NCBI GenBank assembly: GCA_964484385.1
Contig: CAZAFV010000007.1
Location: forward strand, 1 to 64,000
Direction: 5' to 3'
Source of the DNA: Poriferisodalis sp964484385
GTDB lineage: Bacteria > Actinomycetota > Acidimicrobiia > Acidimicrobiales > Poriferisodalaceae
DNA: 64,000 nucleotides
In this document: positions 9,337-17,135 of the stretch, piece by piece
How the letters are laid out: each line of letters begins with the position of its first letter
Position numbering within the stretch: the first letter of the stretch is position 1
Made by a program: the position numbers and the translations under genes
Notes under the pieces: model-generated
Database searches by the model: none
Told to the model about the DNA's origin: nothing
The model's input: the letters and a program-made list of their open reading frames with translations, nothing else

Positions 9337-12300
9337 TCAGGCGCCGGGCTTGGTGACGTCGATGACACGGACTGCGATCTTGCGTGCCTCATCGGCGCTC
9401 AAGTTCTCCTCCAGCATCTCCGTCAGTTCCTGGGGACTGCCTGGTCGGCGACCAGAGGACGGCGGCGGAACGTCCTCGCCCCCGAACCAGAACACCAGGT
9501 AGATGCCGTAACCGTCTGTTGCCGGATCGGTTGTGTACTGACCGATGAGCTGACGCCGCATCGCATGCCACAAGTCACGGTGCGATTCCCGCTTGATCTC
9601 GATTGGCACGTTGAATCCACCGCAGCTCGCGCGGATGTCTGCCCGTGTGCCAGCCGCGTAGCTGCCTTCAGGCTCGACCTCCAGCTCGCGCAACGATGGA
9701 TGATTCCTAAGGAGTGTGAGCAGCGAATCCCGGCATGCGTTCTCGGGTCTAGGAGCAGTTGGGCGCCCATGTGCGTCTACGTTCCAGTAGGCGCGCCACG
9801 GGTTCCCTGCGTCCCCCCGCATCTCATCGGCGATGTCATCGAGCCGATCCAGCAGCAGTGCCGCGAGGTCGGCCGCATTCGCCGGAGCACCGCCGCTGAG
9901 GGTCCGCTGAACATCGTGGATTGTCGGATGGCGATACTCGGCGTCTCGTTGGATTGCGCTCTGTTCCTCCCGCTTCCATCGCAAGAGGTCATGCCATTCC
10001 GTCAGATCCGGATGGTGTTCCAAGTGTCGAAGTGCCTCAGCGGCCTCGTCGTCGGGCATCTGTGCGAGCAGGTGGATCATCGCCCGTATCCGATCTGCCG
10101 CATCGATCTCAACTGTGACGAGCCCGTCGAGGTCAAGCGGTTGAAACGAGCGTCCGAGCGTCTGGATGAGCATCGCGAGCGTTCCCGGGCTCAAGCGCGC
10201 GATGAGTTCTGGCCATCGAGACCCGTGCGCATCAGGGGCCGAATGGAAGAACTCGGCAATGTGCCGGACAGCCGATCGATGACTGCCGACATGCTGGGCG
10301 AGTTCGTGGACATAGCGGTCTTCAAAAGCCAGTGCCGCAGCGGTGAGCCAGCGAGCGCGCTGCGCGACCGTCATGCTCACGAGGTTGAGCTTGCTGTCGA
10401 TGAGCTCACGAAGGCCAGGTGTTTCAGGATTCGCCAAGGTGGCCAACAACAGCCGCTCAAGCAGCCGAAGCTGGGCGTTCGACCCGCGAAGGGGGAAAGA
10501 CGCCAGCAGTTGCAGCGTGACGCCCTGATCGCCGCCGAGGGTGTCAAGTTCGTTCAATCCCGGCGGGTGTTCATCGCCGCTTCGGATCGCAGCGGCTGCA
10601 CATCGGGTCGCCACTTCAGTAACGAGTGACCGGTTCTCCACAAACCATCGCTCGACCCACGGCGGCAATGACGACATGTCAGTTGGAACACAGAAGACGA
10701 GCGCTAGTGCTTGGCGCTTGAGACCATCGTCTAGCTGGTCAAGCTGCGCTGGGTCTTCATCGTCGAGCAACCGCAGCCCAACGAGCGTGGGCAGTGCGAG
10801 CCATGCATGCTTTGACTCATTGTGCAGGGTGATTGTCTCGTCAACGCTGGGAAGTTCAGGTCGCCTGACGGACTCGCGGAACGCCTGCAACACGGCCTCG
10901 ACTAGGTCGGCTTCGCCACCGATGAACTCGCTGAGACGGGTCCGCTCGTCAAGTCCGTCATCGCTGTCGGCGTACAGACCCATGTACGCGAGTGCGAGTG
11001 CATGCAGGTTCACTGATGAAAAGGTGTTGTTGCGGAGTTCGCTCTCACCTGAGCGGAGCCCGTCAGCCCATTGCTCTGCGCGGCGCCGCGTCTCGTCGAC
11101 CCACGTGGCACGACGTTCGTCCCGTTCCTTGAGCCATTGCTCGACCTTGGGGTCAGGGGACACCGGGGCGAGCAGAGCTTCGACGAGTTCTGTCAGGGGA
11201 TCGAAGTCGCTGACCGCTCTCCGAAGGGCATCGGCAGTAAGGCCGTCGTTCACTTCTGGGTTATCGAGTGCCCCGTGCGCAAACCGCACGAGTTCACGCG
11301 CCAAATCCAAGTCCGACTCGGCGAGTTCTGCCGCGCACTCGAGGCACCACCGGCCGAAGTCCGAGGGAAGGCTGCTCCCGTGCAACGCCAGACATCGACC
11401 GTGAAACTCAAGGGTCAGCAGATCGTTGGGGTCGCGAACTCGAAGCCAGCGCAAGAACACTTGCCGCTGGACGTCCGGCCGAGCCTCAAGCCAGTCTCGA
11501 ACACGCCGGCTGGCTGCGCTTCTCGCCGGCATGACCTCAGGCTCGCAGTCACCAGTAACGCTGAGCCATGAAAACAGGCGACTCTCATCGATCTCATCGC
11601 CCAGTTCGACTAACGCCGTTGCCAAGAGTTCCACAGCTGCGCGGTCGAAATAGCGTGAGCGGAGAATCGGGAGCACTCGACTGGCGTCGCGGTGTAGAGA
11701 ATCCAAGAGCTCGCCAGCTTGTGCAGCGGAAGAGTGTGCCGTCAGTTTCCGATCCCAGAATCCCTCGAAGATCCCAATGATTCGCTTGCGGCTAGGGTGC
11801 GCTGCGTATCCCCACACTTCAGCTGGCTGAATGGCGCCCGGGTACAGCACTTCGAGCAATCTGCCTGCGAGCTGACGATCGGGATCGGAAACTCGGTTCG
11901 CCGTGATGTCGTCGAGCAGTTCGCGAAGACCTCGTTGCGCTTCAGGACCTGCAGACGTGAGGTGAATCTGCGCGTCCAACGCTGCCAGCCGAGCACGCCG
12001 TGAATGACCACCGTTACGAACTACGTCTGAGACGTGCGGAACCAGTTCTCGCACGACATCGAACTGATCCTCGCCCACAACCGCCAGGCACTGGAGCAAG
12101 AACTCCGTTACACGCTCGCTCGTGATGTCTTGAGGACTACCCGCCAGCAGATCTGTGACGGTCTCAAACGTCTCAGCATCGATGATGGAACGAAATGCCC
12201 ACGCTGTCGTATCGCGGAAGTCCAGGCGTCGCCCATCGCGCCGCTCACTGCCCAACAGCGGACCCTCCGCTGCGTATGACGCAAGCGCCCGCAGCAGGCG

Positions 12301-13512
12301 CCGCTTCTGTTCGCCGTTCAACCAACCGATATCGCCGTAGAGGCCGATGCCGACAGGGTCGGCGTCAACAAGTCGATCGAGCGCCTCCCGGGAATGCGCC
12401 GCGAACCAAGCTGACAAGCCACGCAGCGACGTCACGACTCGGCCGTCATGTGGACTGGCCATGAGGGCCACAAGCCGCCGGGCCGGTATTCCTTCGCCAA
12501 CGAGCCGCGCAAGGAAGCGGCCACCGAGATACTCGGCAATGTGTCGATGCAGAGGAACGAACCTCGAATTGCTTGTGACTGCCGCTGCGTCTGGAACCGC
12601 TGAGAACAGCTTCGTCCGCAGGGCATCCCTCCATCCGCTAAGCCGCCGATCCGGCCCGTCAACTCCGTCGCCTTCGAGGGCGTCGAGCGCTACATAGGCC
12701 GGTTGGTCCTCTAGTCGGTTGACGGAAAAGCCCTCGTTGCCCGACAGCAGTTGAATGGCGCACAGCTCGCCGGCGGCGTCGAGCACTTCCTCCAACGCGC
12801 GGGAGGTACTTGCGGAGGCATGCTCGTCATTTCGTTCCCAAGCCATCTGGCGACAGGCCAAGTCGAAGGTGTCCAGCCGGTTCTTAGGCCACGAACTGCC
12901 GCCGTGAACAAAAGCGCGAGCGAGCAATTCAAGTGTGAGGGGATTGATGAGCATCGCGCTGATGTCGCCGTGCGGGTCGCCGCTTGTGAAGGCCTGCAAG
13001 TCGTACTCGTCAAGGTGTAGCGCCAACAGCTCCCGCTGTGCGGCCCCGTCGAGTGGCTCAAGCCTGAACACCGCCACTTCTTCTCCAGGGGTTGCCCTTT
13101 CGAGGCTGCGGCGGTCGTTGCTGCCAAGCCAATCGGCCTCACGGCACGAGATGCGGTACTTCGGCCAGCCAAGCTGATCCAGACGCTTGCGGATTTCATC
13201 AAGCGCTGGACGTCCGTCGGCCATGCCTGCACGGATCTCATCCAAACCGTCTATGAAGATCGTCTTGTCGCGCCACTCGGACCTGACATCGAACGTTACG
13301 AAGTCCCGAGCACTGCGTAGCAGTGCCGCATCGCCGAGTTCTTCGCACTCGTGCCGGAACTCGATCGACTTGCCAGCACCAGCGTCGCCAAGGAGTACGT
13401 AGGCGCGTTCCGACCGGAAAGTGCTGAGTGGAGCTGAACCCACTTCCCGTTGGCCACCTGATTCAACCGCGGCGAGACGGGCACAGGTGCGCTTGACGTA
13501 CGTCTCGCTCAT
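9337..13512 (-). CDS. NACHT-type STAND NTPase with C-terminal PD-(D/E)XK-like nuclease domain
   Basis: 1391 residues. The P-loop comes almost at the N-terminus (GDAGAGKS, 42-49), followed by Walker B TIFIDGLDE (84-92) and a sensor-like SCREADWLG near 125, as in NACHT/STAND ATPases. About residues 350-1250 are leucine-rich and helical, probably HEAT/TPR-like sensor repeats. The C-terminus has a PD-(D/E)XK-like core: D1292, then IEIKR with E1305 and K1307. STAND proteins of this architecture typically sense an infection cue and activate an effector; here the nuclease would be that effector. Its start overlaps the stop of the ATPase gene by ATGA, so the two are translationally coupled. Base composition is lower in GC than the flanks. 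No signal peptide or membrane segment is seen. Confidence 0.75.
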   Translation of the reverse strand: MSETYVKRTCARLAAVESGGQREVGSAPLSTFRSERAYVLLGDAGAGKSIEFRHECEELGDAALLRSARDFVTFDVRSEWRDKTIFIDGLDEIRAGMADGRPALDEIRKRLDQLGWPKYRISCREADWLGSNDRRSLERATPGEEVAVFRLEPLDGAAQRELLALHLDEYDLQAFTSGDPHGDISAMLINPLTLELLARAFVHGGSSWPKNRLDTFDLACRQMAWERNDEHASASTSRALEEVLDAAGELCAIQLLSGNEGFSVNRLEDQPAYVALDALEGDGVDGPDRRLSGWRDALRTKLFSAVPDAAAVTSNSRFVPLHRHIAEYLGGRFLARLVGEGIPARRLVALMASPHDGRVVTSLRGLSAWFAAHSREALDRLVDADPVGIGLYGDIGWLNGEQKRRLLRALASYAAEGPLLGSERRDGRRLDFRDTTAWAFRSIIDAETFETVTDLLAGSPQDITSERVTEFLLQCLAVVGEDQFDVVRELVPHVSDVVRNGGHSRRARLAALDAQIHLTSAGPEAQRGLRELLDDITANRVSDPDRQLAGRLLEVLYPGAIQPAEVWGYAAHPSRKRIIGIFEGFWDRKLTAHSSAAQAGELLDSLHRDASRVLPILRSRYFDRAAVELLATALVELGDEIDESRLFSWLSVTGDCEPEVMPARSAASRRVRDWLEARPDVQRQVFLRWLRVRDPNDLLTLEFHGRCLALHGSSLPSDFGRWCLECAAELAESDLDLARELVRFAHGALDNPEVNDGLTADALRRAVSDFDPLTELVEALLAPVSPDPKVEQWLKERDERRATWVDETRRRAEQWADGLRSGESELRNNTFSSVNLHALALAYMGLYADSDDGLDERTRLSEFIGGEADLVEAVLQAFRESVRRPELPSVDETITLHNESKHAWLALPTLVGLRLLDDEDPAQLDQLDDGLKRQALALVFCVPTDMSSLPPWVERWFVENRSLVTEVATRCAAAAIRSGDEHPPGLNELDTLGGDQGVTLQLLASFPLRGSNAQLRLLERLLLATLANPETPGLRELIDSKLNLVSMTVAQRARWLTAAALAFEDRYVHELAQHVGSHRSAVRHIAEFFHSAPDAHGSRWPELIARLSPGTLAMLIQTLGRSFQPLDLDGLVTVEIDAADRIRAMIHLLAQMPDDEAAEALRHLEHHPDLTEWHDLLRWKREEQSAIQRDAEYRHPTIHDVQRTLSGGAPANAADLAALLLDRLDDIADEMRGDAGNPWRAYWNVDAHGRPTAPRPENACRDSLLTLLRNHPSLRELEVEPEGSYAAGTRADIRASCGGFNVPIEIKRESHRDLWHAMRRQLIGQYTTDPATDGYGIYLVFWFGGEDVPPPSSGRRPGSPQELTEMLEENLSADEARKIAVRVIDVTKPGA

Positions 13513-14789
13513 GGGTTCTCAACCCACTCGCTTGCCGGCACGGAGAGGAACTCATCCAGCGAGACACCGCCCTCGCCGACCACGAGGGTCCTCGCTTCGA
13601 ATCGCTGCCTGAACTCATCAAGCCCAGGCAGCGATTCCCGTACCGCGCCCGTCTTGACCTCGATTCCGAGCAATTTCGGACCGCGTTGCAGAACAAAGTC
13701 AACTTCGACCTCGGATCGACCGTGGCGCTCCCTCCAGTACTTGACCTCTCCGCTGGACGACATGGTGTTGATGAGGTGTGCTCCAACAGCGCTCTCGACG
13801 AGGCGACCCCAGAAGGTGCGATCTGCGCGCGCCTCGTCGAACTGGTACCCCCAGACCATCGACATCAGCGCTGTGTTCAGCACGTTCAGCTTCGGGGTCG
13901 AAGCCTTGGCCGAGACTGCGCGCTCGGTGTGCTTGGACAGGCCCGTCAGCAAACCTGCGTGCGACAACAACTGCAGGTACCGCGTCAGAGTGGTGGTGTT
14001 GCCGGCATCTTGGAGCTGTCCGAGCATCTTGTTGTAGGCAAGCACCTGACCCGAGTAGCGAACGCCCACATCGAAGAGGCGTCGCAACAGCGCTGGCTTG
14101 TCGACCCTCGTCATGGCCAGCACATCACGCTCGATGTTCGGCTCGACCAGCACTCTTCGGACGTGTTGATGCCACTCGTCGTGCGCCTCCAGTTTCTCCG
14201 TGGCGCCGGGGTAACCGCCGTAGAACACGTACTCGTCCAAGCTGAAGCCGAACGCCGCCGCCATCTCGGTGAAGGACCAATGAGGAGAGACGATCATCTC
14301 GAATCGGCCCATGAGGCTTTCGTTCAGGCCCTCCTGGATTTGCAACGGTGCCGAGCCGAGGACGACCACGTGCAGCGGACAGCCCGATATGCGGTCGTCA
14401 TCCCAGAGGCCTTTCACGACGGTTGACCAGTTCGGCAGCCTTTGGATCTCGTCCAACACCAACACGCAGCCATCAGACGATTTCTTCGCCCGTTCACGGC
14501 ATTGCTTCCACACTTCGACCAGCCATTGAGCGTCACGCGGCGCGGACGGCAGCCGGGCTTCGCGTCCAGCAATCGCGCCTGCGTCGAACGGCCCCAAGTC
14601 GTCGGACGATTCGTCGACTCCACCCGGTTCGAACGCGACCATGCGCCAGCCATGCCGAATTGTCTGTAGAGCCTGCAGAACGGCAGTCGTCTTGCCGGAC
14701 TGTCGGGGCCCGAAAACCGCGATCAGCCGCTCGGGCGGCTCGTTGAGCCGTTCTACGATCGTTGTGACCAGTGGTCGTCGATACCGCAC
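13509..14789 (-). CDS. AAA_14/DUF4143 ATPase with C-terminal nuclease-like fold
   Basis: 426 residues from a GTG at 14789 with no clear ribosome-binding site. Walker A is GPRQSGKTT (27-35) and Walker B is VLVLDEIQ (109-116). The C-terminal DUF4143 half ends in a PD-(D/E)XK-like core, D364 then IEVKT with E377 and K379. The family is widespread, often in accessory regions, and poorly characterised. It is the first gene of a two-gene operon, overlapping the NACHT gene by 4 bp. The palindrome at 14814-14849 sits where its promoter should be, suggesting autoregulation or a site-specific function. Whether it works with the NACHT protein is inference from the coupling. Confidence 0.85.
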   Translation of the reverse strand: MRYRRPLVTTIVERLNEPPERLIAVFGPRQSGKTTAVLQALQTIRHGWRMVAFEPGGVDESSDDLGPFDAGAIAGREARLPSAPRDAQWLVEVWKQCRERAKKSSDGCVLVLDEIQRLPNWSTVVKGLWDDDRISGCPLHVVVLGSAPLQIQEGLNESLMGRFEMIVSPHWSFTEMAAAFGFSLDEYVFYGGYPGATEKLEAHDEWHQHVRRVLVEPNIERDVLAMTRVDKPALLRRLFDVGVRYSGQVLAYNKMLGQLQDAGNTTTLTRYLQLLSHAGLLTGLSKHTERAVSAKASTPKLNVLNTALMSMVWGYQFDEARADRTFWGRLVESAVGAHLINTMSSSGEVKYWRERHGRSEVEVDFVLQRGPKLLGIEVKTGAVRESLPGLDEFRQRFEARTLVVGEGGVSLDEFLSVPASEWVENP

Positions 14790-14813
14790 TACGCAGACAG
14801 CTTATCGGTTCTT

Positions 14814-14849
14814 GTAACGCTACTGAGTAATTTTACTCAATAGCGTTAC
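14814..14849. promoter_or_regulatory. Palindrome upstream of the DUF4143 operon (copy 1)
   Basis: Two 17-base arms (14814-14830 and 14833-14849) match at 16 of 17 positions around a TT centre; the left arm is gtaacgctactgagtaa. On the minus strand the centre reads TAAAAT, which resembles a -10 box, about 40 bp before the GTG at 14789. It is a good candidate operator or promoter-embedded binding site. A second, related palindrome lies 90 bp further upstream. Confidence 0.75.
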
Positions 14850-14905
14850 CGGAAGCATGGAGCTTGCATCTGGATCACATCCAAGCCAATACACCCATCG
14901 GTTCC

Positions 14906-14938
14906 AACGCTATTGAGCAATTTTGCTCAGTAGCTGTC
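14906..14938. promoter_or_regulatory. Second, related palindrome (copy 2)
   Basis: The core arms gctattgagcaa (14909-14920) and its near-complement (14923-14934) match at 11 of 12 positions around TT. They share the GCTAYTGAGYAA consensus with copy 1. The outer bases are degenerate. The right edge touches the stop codon of the molybdopterin oxidoreductase gene, so the palindrome pair marks the boundary between the accessory block and the metabolic genes. Confidence 0.65.
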
Positions 14939-17126
14939 AAGGCCGCTCGCAGGCAGGCTGCGGATCGTCCGCAACCGCGGAGAGGTTGACGGGGATTCCG
15001 TTCAGGATGCTCATTCCTGCCAGCCGCTCGATGTCTTGGCCCGACGCGCTGGCGAGGATGTTGCTGTTGACGCCGCCGGCCGCGTTGGCACGGCGCCAAC
15101 CCCCGTCATGACCCCAGCCGTGTGGCAGGGCCACCGTGCCTGGGCCTACCTCGTCGCTGACGGCCACCGATACCCGGACAGTTCCGGATGCGGACGTGAT
15201 GTCGACATCGCTGCCGCCGGCGAGGCCGAGCCGATGAGCGTCGCTGGGATTGACGCGGGCAGTCAGGCACCTGCCTTCGGGCATGAGCCGGGGCGCGTTG
15301 TGCATCCACGTGTTGTGTGAGCGAAGTTCTCGCATGCCGATGAGCCGGAACCCGAAGCGGTCATCGTCGGTGTGCTCCCCCAGTGCGGCGAGTTCGCCGA
15401 GCACCTCGGGGGCAGCCAGGGGAATCTTCCCGTCCGGCGTCGCCAGCCTTGCGTCGATCTCGCCCGTGGGGAGTTCGTCCAGCAGCTTCTTGCCGTGCGG
15501 GAAGTCGCGTGTGAGCTTGTCGAACGAGACCCCGCGCCGGCGCAGACCGAATCGGTCGCCCGCTTTGCCAGTGCGCAGCAACAGGTCGAGCAGCCGTCGC
15601 GGCGTGATGTTCCAGCCCAGCTTGGCCAGCCATCGAAGCGGGCGCAGCACATGGGCGCCGCCGCGGCCCATGCGCTTGGCGATCTCGTTCAGAATCTGCC
15701 ACTCCTGGCGCACCCCGGCAGGCGGCTCGATCACCGCCTCGGTGGCCCAGATCGCTGGGCGCAACATGTTCGCAAGCGTGGTCACGGGAACGTCGTCGCG
15801 TTCATAGAAGTGGGTCACCGGCAGCACGTAATGGCAGTGCTTGTTGGTCTCGTTGATGTAGAGGTCGAGCGAGAAGCTCAGCTCGAGCTGTTCGAGTGCT
15901 TCCTCGAGCCAGGTGCCGCCTCCGGCGCTGCTGAGCACCGGATTGCCTCCGACGAGTGCGAGTGCCTTGATCTGGCCCTCGCCCGGTGTGACGATGTCGA
16001 CCGCCAAGTCCGTCGACGGGAGCAGGCCGAATACGTCAGGGTGCTGGTTGACCCGAGTTCGCACCTTGCCGTAGGTATCGGTTCCGGCTTTGCGGGCCAG
16101 TTCAGGCAGGTCGATCGCCGCCCAGCCGAACAGCAGACCACCCGCCCTGTCGAAGTTGCCGGTGAGCAGAACCACGATGTCCTGCAGGACGTTGTTGAGC
16201 GTGCCGAAACGCTGGGTGCAGGTGCCAGTGCGGCCATAGACGACTCCGCTGTCCGCCGATGCAAAGTCCCGCGCGAGCTGCTCGATGACGGCGGCAGGAA
16301 TTCCCGAGCGCGACGCGCACCGCTGAATATCGAACGGCGCGATGACGTCGGCAAGCGTGCTGAGACCACCGACATGGCGATCGATGAAGGAATGGTTGAC
16401 CAGGTCCTTGTCGATCAGAGTCCGGATGATGCCGAGCAGCAAGAAGGCGTCGCTGCCGGGCCGCACGGAGATGTGCTCGTAGCGCTGTGCCGTCTCCGTA
16501 CGGCGGGGATCCACAACGACGACCCGCCCGCCGCGCTCGATGACAGCGTCGAGCGCCTCCCGCAGGCGAGCCTCCGTGACCAATGAGCCATGCGAGACCA
16601 GTGGGTTCGCGCCGATGATGACGGCGAAGTGCGTGCGCCACAGGTCCGGCTTGGGCGCGATGGCGACCGACCCGTACAGCAGCGCGTTGGCCGCCATGCG
16701 TGCCGACGCGTCCTCGGAGTTGATGCCGTACCGCCACCTGATGCCCAGCACTTCCTGAAAGCCGGCCAGTGCCATGGACGTGGCGAAGCTGAACAACGGC
16801 GGGTTGCCGCAGAAGGTGGCGAGTGCGTCGGGGCTGCTGTCGGTACGGATACGGCCAAGGCGCTGGGCGATGTCGTCGAGCGCCTCGTCCCACGACACGG
16901 GTTCGAAGACGCCGGGGTCGCCCACCCGCTTCATCGGCTGAGTGACCCGATCGGGGTCGTACACAATCTCGACTGCGCCCGCCGCCTTCGTGCACACATA
17001 TCCCTGAGAATGAACATGATCGGCATCGCCACGGACGCTCACGAGCCGTCCGTCTGAGATCGTCGCGACGAGACCGCACTGCGGCTCGCAGATGCGGCAG
17101 TGGGTGTATGCGGTCTTGGTTGCCAT
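14937..17126 (-). CDS. Molybdopterin oxidoreductase (DMSO-reductase/formate-dehydrogenase superfamily)
   Basis: 729 residues, cytoplasmic, with no Tat signal. An N-terminal [4Fe-4S] motif (C10, C13, C17, C45) and the bis-MGD-binding core are followed by a C-terminal molydopterin-dinucleotide domain (LPHGWGHD near the end). In the segment where the family usually has a Cys or Sec molybdenum ligand, this protein reads SARMAANALLYG, with no Cys, Sec or Ser at the aligned place. Its gene starts 9 bp after the fused CaiB gene and is clearly cotranscribed, suggesting it acts on or with a CoA-linked substrate. It resembles the protein at 28966-31176. The reaction is unknown. Confidence 0.85.
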   Translation of the reverse strand: MATKTAYTHCRICEPQCGLVATISDGRLVSVRGDADHVHSQGYVCTKAAGAVEIVYDPDRVTQPMKRVGDPGVFEPVSWDEALDDIAQRLGRIRTDSSPDALATFCGNPPLFSFATSMALAGFQEVLGIRWRYGINSEDASARMAANALLYGSVAIAPKPDLWRTHFAVIIGANPLVSHGSLVTEARLREALDAVIERGGRVVVVDPRRTETAQRYEHISVRPGSDAFLLLGIIRTLIDKDLVNHSFIDRHVGGLSTLADVIAPFDIQRCASRSGIPAAVIEQLARDFASADSGVVYGRTGTCTQRFGTLNNVLQDIVVLLTGNFDRAGGLLFGWAAIDLPELARKAGTDTYGKVRTRVNQHPDVFGLLPSTDLAVDIVTPGEGQIKALALVGGNPVLSSAGGGTWLEEALEQLELSFSLDLYINETNKHCHYVLPVTHFYERDDVPVTTLANMLRPAIWATEAVIEPPAGVRQEWQILNEIAKRMGRGGAHVLRPLRWLAKLGWNITPRRLLDLLLRTGKAGDRFGLRRRGVSFDKLTRDFPHGKKLLDELPTGEIDARLATPDGKIPLAAPEVLGELAALGEHTDDDRFGFRLIGMRELRSHNTWMHNAPRLMPEGRCLTARVNPSDAHRLGLAGGSDVDITSASGTVRVSVAVSDEVGPGTVALPHGWGHDGGWRRANAAGGVNSNILASASGQDIERLAGMSILNGIPVNLSAVADDPQPACERP

Positions 17127-17135
17127 CGAAAGCGC

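Noticed and set aside
9565..10629. Plus-strand open frames inside the NACHT gene
   Set aside because: Several overlapping frames exist but none shows a start site or domain, while the minus-strand frame is continuous over 1391 codons.
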